Assembly: GCF_011038645.2 (NCBI RefSeq)
Contig: NZ_CP064955.1
Coordinates: 1,860,001 to 1,924,000, forward strand
Source: Corynebacterium qintianiae
GTDB lineage: Bacteria; Actinomycetota; Actinomycetes; Mycobacteriales; Mycobacteriaceae
Direction: 5' to 3'
DNA: 64,000 nt
The notes under the pieces were generated by a model. It had not been told where the DNA came from, ran no database searches, and worked only from the letters and a program-made list of their open reading frames with translations. The position numbers were made by a program, and so were the translations under genes. Shown here one piece after another: positions 37,766 to 47,245 of this stretch (position 1 is its first letter; each line of letters starts with the position of its first letter).

Positions 37766-38641
37766 TCACACCCCACCAGCAGCCCGCCGCTGCGCCAACG
37801 CCCGCCACAGGATGAGCAGTAACACGAAGGACACCAACGCGACCACGGCGATCATCCACCACGACCACGCCCAACCGCTTACTTCCGGCTCGGGCGCATT
37901 CGCATCCAACGGCACACGCTCGGCGTGGACCAACAGCCTGTCGGTATTCAGCCCGTAGGGGGTGCAGGTGATCAGCGTGACTTTGTCCTTGCCGGGCTCG
38001 TAGGTCACTCGGTCCTAGGCCTCGGGCTTGACCACCTCGCGCCCCGTCATCTGGTAGCGCAGGCGCTGCCCCATGACGTCGATGTAGATGTCGTCGCCTT
38101 CTTTGAGCATGGGAAGCTGGTCGAACATGGCGGCGTTGACCATGCCGGTATGCGCGGAGATCACGGCGTTGGTCCCCTCGCCACCGACGGGCAGGGTCGA
38201 GCCGTACATGTGGCCGGCACCGTCGTAGAGCACCTTCGGCGCGGTGGTGTGGAAGACGGGGAGGCCGACGTTGATGGCGGGGATGCGGATGCGCGCGATG
38301 GTGGAGTAGTTCTCGGGCAGGTTGAGCTGCGACATGTAGTAGTCGAACCCGTCGTCGCCCTGAACCGGCGGGCGGGCGTGGGTGCCGGAGGCGAGCAGCC
38401 AGTCGTTGTATTCGTGCGCGAGGCGCAGCTGCTCGGCTTTCGCTTCATCGTTTAACGACGCCAACGCTCCCGAATACACCTCGTTCTGGCGAATCGTGGT
38501 GTAGTGGTTGGCCAGGGTCGACACAACCGGGTAAAGCAGGAGGGCCGCGCCGAGCAACAGGATGATCAGCGAGAACACGTTGCCCCGCCGCGCCGGTTTC
38601 GCGGCCCGGGGCGTGCCCGGCTTCGTGAGTTTGGCTGTCAC
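37766..38641 (-). pseudogene. Class C (pilus) sortase interrupted by an in-frame amber codon
   Basis: Codons 1-208 encode an N-terminal membrane helix and a class C sortase up to GREVVKPEA, with catalytic His in ISAHTGM. Codon 209 is TAG (38017-38015). In the same frame, reading continues DRVTYEPGKDKVTLITCTPYG, with the catalytic Cys226 and Arg235, and then a C-terminal membrane helix and RRAAGG, the usual class C end. A single base change would restore the whole gene. As written, the protein lacks Cys and Arg and must be inactive unless the stop is read through. It overlaps the minor pilin gene by 4 bp (GTGA). Confidence 0.85.
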
Positions 38642-39882
38642 AGCGTGTGTTGCTCTTCCTTGCGGTCGCGTCGACGTATCAACAGTCCCAACACAACAAG
38701 CAGCAGCGCTATTCCGGTGATTCCGAGCACACCGGCGCCGGTAGATGCGAGGCCTGTGCGCTGGCCGCTGCCACGCTGGCCGTCGGAGCCCGCCCCGTCT
38801 CCACCGCGGGTCTCCCCCGGCTGGCCGGGCTGTCCCTGGCCACCCGTCGAATCAGTGCCCGGGGATCCCGGGAACCCGACCGTGCCGGTGGATCCGGGGG
38901 ATCCGCCCGGGCCACCGGGCCCGTCGCCACCACCGCCGTCACCGCCGCCGTCGGCCGTGACGACACAAGCCTGGCGCGAAATCACGTTGACGTGGCTCGT
39001 GTTAAACACCTCGACGGGCGTGCGCAACGCATCCATCCCATCGGTGCGCAGCGTCGCGGTGGTCTCGAGGGTGCCCAGGACCTGTCCCCTGCTCACGGTA
39101 CCCCACGGGCCAATCATGTTGGTCAGGGCGGGCACGCGCACCTCAACGCGCGCATTGGGGTCGCCGGCCCGAGCCGCTGCAAGGGCATTCCGGCCGGCCG
39201 CCGCCGCTTGCACGACAACGGGCCGGCTCTCCCACTGCACGGTGTGCCCGAGAGAGAACTCGAAGGACACCTCGTATGCGGAGATGGTCCCATCAGTGCT
39301 CGGGTTGGGCAGGTTGAAGGCGTAGTCGTACTCGACGTACTTGCCAGGCGCGGAGGCGTCCAGCCAGCCCGGCGTGGTGCACGCGGTCAGCGGGTTGGAG
39401 GCCGCGCCGAGCACCTGCGCCTTCGGGGCGACGGTGCGTGCGAGCGACCCGTCGACCACGACAACGACTACCGGCGAGTAGGAGACTCTGGCATCGCGGG
39501 TTTCGGCACTGTCGAGCACCTCGACAAGGTAGACACCCTGCTCGACGCTGGTGAACCGGGCGAGTCCGCCAGACGTGGTGGCGCGGTCCACCTCCGGGAA
39601 GGTAGTGCCGGAGCGCACAAGTGCCGGGATATCCAGCTCGCCGAGCTGCGCTTGCCCCGCCGCCGTGGTCGGGTCGATGCCCTCGACGCGGCGCAGCACC
39701 ACCTCGCGGTCGCCGATCTCGGCGAACCAGTCCGCCCCCACCGACTCCACAAGGTCGACCGTGATCGTGCCGGTCGCCTGCGCGTACGCGGCAGGCGTGA
39801 CAGCGCGCAGCGTCGCCGGCACGGCGAACGCGAGTACCGCAGCCGCCGCGGCGCTACCGCGCAGTCTTCCACGTGGTGTCAT
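38638..39882 (-). CDS. LPXTG-like pilus/surface protein (minor pilin)
   Basis: The 414-residue protein has a signal peptide (MTPRGRLRGSAAAAAVLAF..., cleavage likely after AYAQA), a beta-rich body, a collagen-like Gly/Pro/Ser stretch of about 60 residues, and a C-terminal sorting signal LASTG followed by a hydrophobic helix and RRRDRKEE. That order is typical of a sortase-attached pilus protein, most likely the minor pilin of a SpaA-type pilus. It is encoded between the pilin fragment and the sortase. AAAGGA precedes the ATG. With a broken sortase and pilin nearby, it could still be anchored by another sortase. LASTG is a variant of LPXTG. Confidence 0.85.
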   Translation of the reverse strand: MTPRGRLRGSAAAAAVLAFAVPATLRAVTPAAYAQATGTITVDLVESVGADWFAEIGDREVVLRRVEGIDPTTAAGQAQLGELDIPALVRSGTTFPEVDRATTSGGLARFTSVEQGVYLVEVLDSAETRDARVSYSPVVVVVVDGSLARTVAPKAQVLGAASNPLTACTTPGWLDASAPGKYVEYDYAFNLPNPSTDGTISAYEVSFEFSLGHTVQWESRPVVVQAAAAGRNALAAARAGDPNARVEVRVPALTNMIGPWGTVSRGQVLGTLETTATLRTDGMDALRTPVEVFNTSHVNVISRQACVVTADGGGDGGGGDGPGGPGGSPGSTGTVGFPGSPGTDSTGGQGQPGQPGETRGGDGAGSDGQRGSGQRTGLASTGAGVLGITGIALLLVVLGLLIRRRDRKEEQHTL

Positions 39883-39912
39883 CGGGGTGTCCTTTCCGCG
39901 AGCTGGAATGCC

Positions 39913-40443
39913 TTAGGCGTTCTTACGGCGCAGCTGGTAGGCGGCACCGCCAGCGAAGAGCACCAAGCCGATAGCGAGCAGGGCGATCATGGTGCGCTCA
40001 CCAGTGGCGGGCAGGCGATCGAAGATGTTGTCGCGCACGTTGTTGACTTTGGCCGTGTAGATCGGGCGGGTAGTCTCGGTGCCCTCGGTGGTCAGGTCCA
40101 GCGGAGTCGGGATCGGGTTGCGCATGTAGCCGGCCGGAGCCTTGGTCTCCACGGCGCAGTACTGCTTCTCCGGGTCGAACTGGAGGGCGTAACCGTTGGC
40201 GGCGGCTGCAGCGTTCGCGTCACCACCGGCGGTGGTGATTGCGGGAGTTTCTGCCGCGGCATTGCCTAGAGCATTGGTGCCTGTCAGCGGGGTTGCCCCG
40301 TCCGCCACGGTGTAACCGGTACCGGAGTCCTGTGCGGTGCATTCGTAAATCTCAAAGACGGCACCGGCACCAGTGTTCTCTCCATCGACGTTGACGCCGT
40401 TGACGGTCTTGTTCACTGTGACATCGACATATTGCGTGGTCAC
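39913..40443 (-). pseudogene. C-terminal remnant of a major pilin (SpaA-type)
   Basis: The 176-codon frame encodes a CnaB-type domain (Lys in DVTVNKTVNG, isopeptide-bond Glu in CAVETKAPAGY), then LPATG, a membrane helix and RRKNA. There is no signal peptide and no pilin motif, though intact SpaA-type pilins are usually near 500 residues. Upstream, the frame stays open to about 40540 with no start. SD GAAAGGG and ATG 40519 (MSLPAMQD, then TGA) read in another frame, as if the 5' end has been joined out of frame after a large deletion. A GTG start at 40443 is possible but would give an unexported protein. I treat it as a truncated gene. Confidence 0.7.
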
Positions 40444-40718
40444 GGCGCCATCGGTGCCGTCGTTCGGGGTGGCCGGGGCGGTGTTCAGCGGTTCAGTCCT
40501 GCATAGCAGGAAGAGACATGGAGTTGTTCGGCCCTTTCACTTCACTAGCTCCGCACGGAAAACACGAAATCCTCCACTATTTTCTAATACTTCGCCAGAG
40601 GATACCCGTACGTTACTTACAAAATTCTCAGGGAAAAATTACTACTGTGAACTTATCGCCGGAACGGGTTTGTAGAAGGCGAAATGTAGCCCGGGCAACG
40701 GCTTCGACCTGTGCCCAC

Positions 40719-41444
40719 CTACTCCCCCGTAAACCGCGGCGCGCGCCTTTCCCGGCGCGCACGCAACGCCTCTGCACTATCGCTGGAAGCGAACGGCGCC
40801 CGCCGCGCCGCCTCGCGCTGCCGCTCCGATACCAGGTCCGGGGCGAACTCGGCCTTGATGTTGCGCACAGTCAGCGGCGCCTTCGCCGCTGCCGTTTGAG
40901 CCAGGTGCAGGGCCGCCTCGCGGTCACCGGGCAAACAGTACCCGCACGACGCAGCTTCGGATGCGTCCAGCGCCGTGCCCGCGATGAGCATGACCCGGGC
41001 GCGCGACCCTCCCACAAGGGAGGACAGCGTGCCCACCACCCACTCGTCGACGCCGATGGCCATGTCCCCGACCGGTACCGAGAAGTAGGACTCAGGCGTC
41101 GCGACGCGGATATCGCACGCCATGGTCAGCATCATCCCCGCGCCGATGGCTGGGCCGTTGACGTACGCGATCACGGGTAGGGGGCTGGTGCGAAGCGCGC
41201 GCACAAGGGAGAAAAATGCCCCGAAAAAGTCCCCGCCCACCTTGTCCTCGGCGAGGTCGGCGCCGGCGCTGAAGGCGCTGCCGGCACCGGTGATCATGAG
41301 TGCCCGGGCGTCGCCGGGTTCCTCAACGGCGTTGCGGAGGGCGTCGATAAGCGCGAGCGAGAGTGCGTTGCGCTTCTCGTCACGGTTTAGGGTAAGGACT
41401 GCGACCTCGCCGACCATCTCGCGCGTAACCAGCACGCTAGTCAC
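40719..41444 (-). CDS. Enoyl-CoA hydratase/isomerase family protein
   Basis: The crotonase-fold protein (241 residues from GTG 41444, up to 250 from 41471) shows the oxyanion-hole motif SAFSAGADL and the second region VNGPAIGAGMMLTMACDIRVATPESYFSVP. In place of the second catalytic Glu of true hydratases it has VDEWVVGTL, so substrate and reaction cannot be fixed. The start overlaps ppk2 by a few bases; translational coupling is likely. The enzyme is probably cytoplasmic and acts in fatty-acid or amino-acid CoA metabolism. One copy of the repeated 10-mer lies within it. Confidence 0.88.
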   Translation of the reverse strand: MTSVLVTREMVGEVAVLTLNRDEKRNALSLALIDALRNAVEEPGDARALMITGAGSAFSAGADLAEDKVGGDFFGAFFSLVRALRTSPLPVIAYVNGPAIGAGMMLTMACDIRVATPESYFSVPVGDMAIGVDEWVVGTLSSLVGGSRARVMLIAGTALDASEAASCGYCLPGDREAALHLAQTAAAKAPLTVRNIKAEFAPDLVSERQREAARRAPFASSDSAEALRARRERRAPRFTGE

Positions 41445-42336
41445 CGATTTGGTCGCGGCCGCGCTTGACAATTTGCGGGTCCGGCTCGCCGACGACCTCG
41501 TGATCCTTGTTCGTGTACTCGAACTTGCTCAAGATGTAGCGCATGGCGTTGATGCGGGCGCGCTTCTTGTCGTTGGATTTGATGGTGATCCAGGGCGATT
41601 CATCGGTGTCCGTGTAGCGGAACTGCTCCTCCTTCGCGCGGGTGTAGTCGTCCCACTTGTCCAGGGAGGCGAGGTCCATCGGCGAGAGCTTCCACTGGCG
41701 CACTGGGTCGACCTGGCGGATGGCGAATCGCGTGCGCTGCTCTTTCTGCGTGACGGAGAACCAAAACTTGGTCAGCGAAATGCCGGAGCCGAGGATCATG
41801 TTCTCGAGCATGGGGACCTCACGAAGAAACTCCGCGTGCTGCGATTCGGTGCAAAAACCCATGACGCGCTCCACGCCGGAGCGGTTGTACCAGGACCGGT
41901 CGAAGAAGACGATCTCACCGGCGGCCGGGAAGTGCTGGATGTAGCGCTGGAAGTACCAGGAGGTGCTTTCGCGTGGCGACGGCTTCTCCAACGCCACCGT
42001 CCGAGCACCACGCGGATTGAGGTGCTCATTGAACCGCTTGATCGTGCCGCCCTTGCCGGCCGCGTCGCGCCCCTCAAAGAGGATGATATGGCGCTGACCG
42101 GTATCCTTGGTCCAGTTCTGCCACTTCAGCAGCTCGATCTGCAGCGCGCGCTTCGTCTTTTCGTACTCGTCGCGCGTCACCCGCTCGTCGTAGGGATAGT
42201 TCTCGCGCCACGTCTCAATAGGTGTGCCGTCGGCCTGCAGCAGAACCGGATCGTCCTCGTCGGAGTCATCGACGACGTAACCCTCGGTTTCGGCGAGGTC
42301 GAGCATCGGCAAGTCATCAGCGTTCTGGTCAGCCAT
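41437..42336 (-). CDS. ppk2: Polyphosphate kinase 2 (PPK2)
   Basis: PPK2 reversibly transfers phosphate between polyphosphate and nucleotides, favouring NDP/NMP phosphorylation. The 299-residue product has Walker A FEGRDAAGKGGTIKRF, the lid module YFQRYIQHFPAAGEIVFFDRSWYNRSGVERVMGFC and PRESTSWYFQ. ATG 42336 (MADQN) is preferred because the longer frame has no signal. The same order groEL-por-ppk2 is known in C. glutamicum, supporting genus and the neighbouring por calls. Confidence 0.95.
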   Translation of the reverse strand: MADQNADDLPMLDLAETEGYVVDDSDEDDPVLLQADGTPIETWRENYPYDERVTRDEYEKTKRALQIELLKWQNWTKDTGQRHIILFEGRDAAGKGGTIKRFNEHLNPRGARTVALEKPSPRESTSWYFQRYIQHFPAAGEIVFFDRSWYNRSGVERVMGFCTESQHAEFLREVPMLENMILGSGISLTKFWFSVTQKEQRTRFAIRQVDPVRQWKLSPMDLASLDKWDDYTRAKEEQFRYTDTDESPWITIKSNDKKRARINAMRYILSKFEYTNKDHEVVGEPDPQIVKRGRDQIGD

Positions 42337-42385
42337 ACACGCAACTCTACCGCCCACCTACCCTGTGCGCTTGGCTGGCGCTAAC

Positions 42386-43222
42386 TCAGCTCCGCAACAA
42401 CACCTCCGCAATATGCGCATGCCCCGCCGCATTAGCGTGGAACGGCAAGTTGTTCCCCGGCCCAGTCGTATCGATGACACCGGCGTACTGTCGCTGCCCA
42501 TCAGGCGAACACATCCCGTTTGCCGCCGTCGACGGTTTCATATCCACGAACTCCACGCCCGTACGCTGCGCCAACCGCACCTGCATTTCCTGCGCGACCA
42601 CCTCCACGGCACGCACCTGCGGAACGGATACCGCGGGCGCTGCCGCAATACCGCTCGGGATAACGTGCAACGGGCAGATGAAGTCCCCATCCGCGATCGT
42701 GGGGTACCCAACTATTTGCACGCGCGCGTTGGGGGCAGCAGCTTTAATCTCGTCGACGGCGCCAGCAGCCGCCTCCACAAAAGCGTCCACATTCCCGGGT
42801 GCTGGGTTGTACGTCGCGTCGTAGGCATCATTCGCACCGATCGTCACAAGTACCCGCCGCGTGTTCACACTCAGCGCCCCATCGGCAATCGCGGTGGCGA
42901 ACGTCTCCCCCAGACTCTTGTTCTTCGGCTTCGTCGCGGCCATGCCCGTGCACGAGTAGTCGAGCTCGTCCAACCCGAGGCCGCGGGCGACCTGCTTGCC
43001 AAATGTGTTCGCTCCCGTGGGGCACCCAATTGGCGACGCCGCACGTGCCACCGTCGGGATATTCACCCAGTACGGGAACCAATCGTTCACCGTCGGGTCA
43101 GCGGCGATGGAGTCTCCGATGTTTACGAGCGTGCCCGGCTCCCCCACTGCCTGCGCGGAGGGGGCGAAAACGACGAGCGTCGCCGCTACCGCGGTGAGGG
43201 TGGGTTAGATTTTAGTCTTCAT
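42386..43222 (-). pseudogene. Secreted SGNH/GDSL hydrolase with a nonsense codon in its signal peptide
   Basis: From ATG 43222 the codons read MKTKI, then TAA (43207-43205), then PTLTAVAATLVVFAPSAQA, a normal signal-peptide core and cleavage site, then GEPGTLVNIGDS, the catalytic Ser block of an SGNH esterase. The rest of the domain is intact (VTIGANDAY, final His in FHANAAGHAHI). As written, translation from ATG stops after five codons. A GTG at 43147 could restart inside the frame but without a signal peptide. So the secreted form is lost, unless the base is an error. Confidence 0.8.
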
Positions 43223-43258
43223 TTTTGGGATACTAACAAATTCCCGGTCCGGGCATAG

Positions 43259-43288
43259 AAAAACTCCGCCCCTCGGGGAAGGGCGGAG
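43259..43288 (-). terminator. Rho-independent terminator of porHA
   Basis: The stem CTCCGCCC/GGGCGGAG (43264-43271 with 43281-43288) is followed by TTTTT on the minus strand, 31 bp after the porA stop. Confidence 0.85.
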
Positions 43289-43318
43289 AAAACTCGAGGC
43301 TTTTTGGCAGTGAAAGCC

Positions 43319-43486
43319 TTAGGAGATCAAGCTGATCAGCTTGGAGAAACCCTCAGCGAGGTCAAGGAACGGGTGGATGTAGTCAATGATGCCGAGGCGG
43401 TCAGTGGCATCAATTCCTCCGCCTGCCTTCTCAGCGGCAACGTTGGTGCCGAAGAACAGATCCTGGATTTTAGAGAACGAGGACAT
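43319..43486 (-). CDS. porA: PorA-like small mycomembrane porin subunit
   Basis: The 55-residue peptide (MSSFSKIQDLFFG...) is amphipathic, has no signal peptide and no Cys, and ends in FSKLISLIS. In C. glutamicum the cation channel of the mycolic-acid outer membrane is formed by two O-mycoloylated peptides, PorA (45 aa) and PorH (57 aa), encoded together between groEL2 and ppk2. The place, order, size and character here match. Sequence identity is too low to assign by alignment alone. AAGGAG lies 7 nt before the ATG. Serines 2 and 3 or later ones could be acylated, which is only inference. Confidence 0.72.
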   Translation of the reverse strand: MSSFSKIQDLFFGTNVAAEKAGGGIDATDRLGIIDYIHPFLDLAEGFSKLISLIS

Positions 43487-43509
43487 GCTTTACTCCTTCA
43501 AGTAGTGAG

Positions 43510-43716
43510 TTAGTTAGAGGACAGGCTAGACGTGGCGCGTGCTTCAGAAGTGCCCTCGAGCACGGAGGACAGGACAGACGAGGGGGCTGCGGCAGAATCG
43601 CTCTCGAACGTGGAAGACAGGTCGTTCAGGTGAATCGCGCCCTCGAGGACGAGCTGCCAACCCTTCCAAGTGTTGACGAAGTTGTTGAGGTGAAGCTGGA
43701 TGATCTCGAAATCCAT
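43510..43716 (-). CDS. porH: PorH-like small mycomembrane porin subunit
   Basis: The 68-residue peptide starts MDFEIIQLHLNNFVNTW, has no signal peptide, and ends in a Ser-rich tail (ATSSLSSN) recalling the Ser-rich end of C. glutamicum PorH, where a C-terminal serine carries mycolate. It is 23 bp upstream of porA with AAGGGG before its ATG, and both lie between groEL and ppk2. A well-formed promoter and a 20-bp palindrome precede the gene. The pair is probably a two-component porin of the outer mycolate membrane. Confidence 0.72.
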   Translation of the reverse strand: MDFEIIQLHLNNFVNTWKGWQLVLEGAIHLNDLSSTFESDSAAAPSSVLSSVLEGTSEARATSSLSSN

Positions 43717-43766
43717 GGATTTCCCCTTCAGAAGTGAGGTGCCAGATGGCATCTGTGACTGGGCCT

Positions 43767-43786
43767 TGACACCCGCTCGGGTGTCA
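43767..43786. promoter_or_regulatory. Perfect palindrome at the 5' end of the porHA transcript
   Basis: Arms TGACACCCG and CGGGTGTCA meet around a central CT. It begins right after the expected transcription start, so it may be a stabilising 5' stem-loop in the mRNA or an operator. Confidence 0.6.
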
Positions 43787-43794
43787 CAGAGAAC

Positions 43795-43822
43795 ATTGTG
43801 CCATACGCATACAATCCGTCAA
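43795..43822 (-). promoter_or_regulatory. Promoter of porHA
   Basis: On the minus strand TTGACG (43822-43817), 16 bp, then CACAAT (43800-43795). The transcription start is expected near 43787. Confidence 0.55.
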
Positions 43823-44135
43823 CTTTTCCGCAACCACTTTTCACACCGACTTCATGCTGCTTCAAGACTGGGAAGTAAACATTCAGTGAACGAGTATCTT
43901 TTCTGAATTTCGGTTACCTGCCACATTACCCCGGGTGAGATGAACGAGAGTTTAAATCGACCCCGTCCCCTGAAACGAAGATTATGGCCGGAGCGAAAGT
44001 ATCTGAATCGCGCGCTCGCGCGTAATGTCAGAAATTACCCCAGTCCGGGGGTGACAAGCTCGATGCTCGAATTTTTGGGCGCACAAACTATTGTGGTAGG
44101 AGACGATCCGAGCTTCCCGCAATGAAGGAGTATTT

Positions 44136-45182
44136 ATGAGCACCGATGCCGAGTGGTGTGAAGTTCCCAGCGACAGTGTCCCCGCCGCACCGCAGGGTGG
44201 GACGACTTACCGGGTGCGGTACTTAGCCAACGGTGCCCGCGGCGAGGTCCCCATGACGGGTTTGGTCACAATGCCCGCCGACCTCCGCACCGACGGGGCC
44301 ATCCTCAGCTGGGCTCACGGCACGACGGGCCTATCTACCGGCAGTGCCCCCTCCCTGCACACCGCAGGCGGCCCGATCGAGCGCTACATCCCTCACTGGA
44401 CTGCCTACCTGCAACGCTGGCTAGATGACGGGTTCATCGTGGCCCAGCCTGACTACGAGGGCCTTGGCGTCGAAGACGTCCCCGCAACATACATGCACCG
44501 TGGTTCCCTCGCCTCCTCCGTCAACCGGCTTGTGGAAGAAACTACCGCCAAGTTCTCCACCGACGGCACCTGGGTCAACGTTGGTTTCAGCCAGGGTGGT
44601 TACGCCTCCCTCGCAGCGTCCGATTCTCCCGCTGCAAACCTCGCCGCCACCATCTCCATCGCCCCGGGAGATACGGAGCTAGTCAACGAAAACTTGCGTC
44701 GGATGGGGATACGTCCTGTGGACGTCGCAAAGATGCTCAAAGGCCGTGCCGTACGCTTCTTCCCCCTCGTCATCGCCGGTGCGCAAAACGCGTTCGAGAG
44801 CGTGGACGCAACCGAGTTCCTCAGCGAACGCGGAGCGGAACTAGTGCGCAAAGCCGAAGAACTGACACTCCCCGAGCTTGGTGACGAAGTGCACAACACC
44901 TCAGGAGGCGAACTCTTCGTCTCCAAGGCCAGCACGAAACACATGCAAGACCTGCTCGACGAACAACGCCTCGAGCTCATGACACCGCAAGGGCCCGTCT
45001 ACGTCGTAGCGGGAATGCAAGACACCACCGTCAACCGCGAATCCATCAAATCCAACATCTCGACCTGGTCCTCGCGCGGCGTGGCAGTGGAATACGCTGA
45101 AGTTGCGGACTCCGACCACAACAAATCCGTAGCCAACAGCTACGACATGCAGCGGGAGTGGTTGAAGGGGTATGTGGGGTAG
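44136..45182 (+). CDS. Lipase-like alpha/beta hydrolase without signal peptide
   Basis: The 348-residue protein is related in pattern to the secreted lipase at 4550 (LSWAHGTTG, QPDYEGLG, nucleophile Ser152 in GFSQGG) and shows a late GMQDTTV and DSDHNKS suited to the triad's Asp and His. It lacks a signal peptide: translation starts MSTDAEWCEV after AAGGAG. It may be an intracellular esterase, or exported by another route. It is divergent from porHA and convergent with groEL. Confidence 0.82.
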   Translation: MSTDAEWCEVPSDSVPAAPQGGTTYRVRYLANGARGEVPMTGLVTMPADLRTDGAILSWAHGTTGLSTGSAPSLHTAGGPIERYIPHWTAYLQRWLDDGFIVAQPDYEGLGVEDVPATYMHRGSLASSVNRLVEETTAKFSTDGTWVNVGFSQGGYASLAASDSPAANLAATISIAPGDTELVNENLRRMGIRPVDVAKMLKGRAVRFFPLVIAGAQNAFESVDATEFLSERGAELVRKAEELTLPELGDEVHNTSGGELFVSKASTKHMQDLLDEQRLELMTPQGPVYVVAGMQDTTVNRESIKSNISTWSSRGVAVEYAEVADSDHNKSVANSYDMQREWLKGYVG

Positions 45183-45185
45183 GGG

Positions 45186-45231
45186 ATTTGGGCTGAGATT
45201 ACGAAAGACCAGGGTAATCTCAAGCCCAAAT
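45186..45231. terminator. Long intergenic hairpin after the lipase-like gene
   Basis: Arms of 17 and 18 nt (45186-45202 with 45214-45231) pair perfectly except for one bulged A, with an 11-nt loop. It starts 4 bp after the stop codon. No T-run follows, so it is either a non-canonical terminator or an mRNA 3' stabiliser. Confidence 0.55.
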
Positions 45232-45358
45232 GTCGAGTTTCTTCCAATCGCTCGGCGCCCCCAAGGATTCAGCTCCTAGTACCCGTGAGCCCGGGAACGC
45301 TCCTCGCAGTTCAGACATGTCCCGCGTCCAGGTGGGTTCTTCTTCCACAGAGCCACGC

Positions 45359-45394
45359 AAAAGGGCGCGCACCCTTCCGGGTGCGCGCCCTCGT
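45359..45394 (-). terminator. Rho-independent terminator of groEL
   Basis: AGGGCGCGCACCC, loop TTCC, GGGTGCGCGCCCT, followed by TTTT on the minus strand, 22 bp after the groEL stop. Confidence 0.9.
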
Positions 45395-45411
45395 TGATAA
45401 GCGAGATGCTC

Positions 45412-47070
<1,659 letters not shown>

Positions 47071-47179
47071 TTACATTGAGAGTGATTCATTGAAAATGGC
47101 GCCACTCAACGTCGGATTCAAGCAGGCGCCCGCGACGGCACGGCTGGTGAGTGAGGCAGCCTCACCCGCTCAAAAACGT

Positions 47180-47206
47180 TCTAGCACTTGACTGGTGCGA
47201 GTGCTA
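47180..47206 (-). promoter_or_regulatory. CIRCE operator (HrcA) over the groEL promoter
   Basis: The minus strand reads TTAGCACTC, 9 nt, AAGTGCTAG, one base short of the perfect CIRCE inverted repeat. TTAGCA and TAGAAC 18 bp apart form a promoter overlapping the operator, about 120 bp before the groEL ATG. Confidence 0.88.
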
Positions 47207-47245
47207 ACCCATTTTTAGCAGTCTCAGCGGGCGAGTGCAAGAAGA

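Larger units (their letters stand above)
43717..44135. other. 419-bp divergent regulatory region upstream of porH and the lipase-like gene
   Basis: AT-rich for this genome. It holds the porHA promoter (43795-43822) and a perfect 20-bp palindrome (43767-43786). A GC-rich inverted repeat (around 44008-44021) and AAGGAG at about 44123-44128 before the rightward gene complete it. A 61-codon frame at 43940-44125 has no family resemblance and is not called. Confidence 0.55.

Noticed and set aside
43940-44125. 61-codon rightward ORF before the lipase-like gene
   Set aside because: No ribosome binding site, no recognisable family, and it lies in an AT-rich regulatory region.
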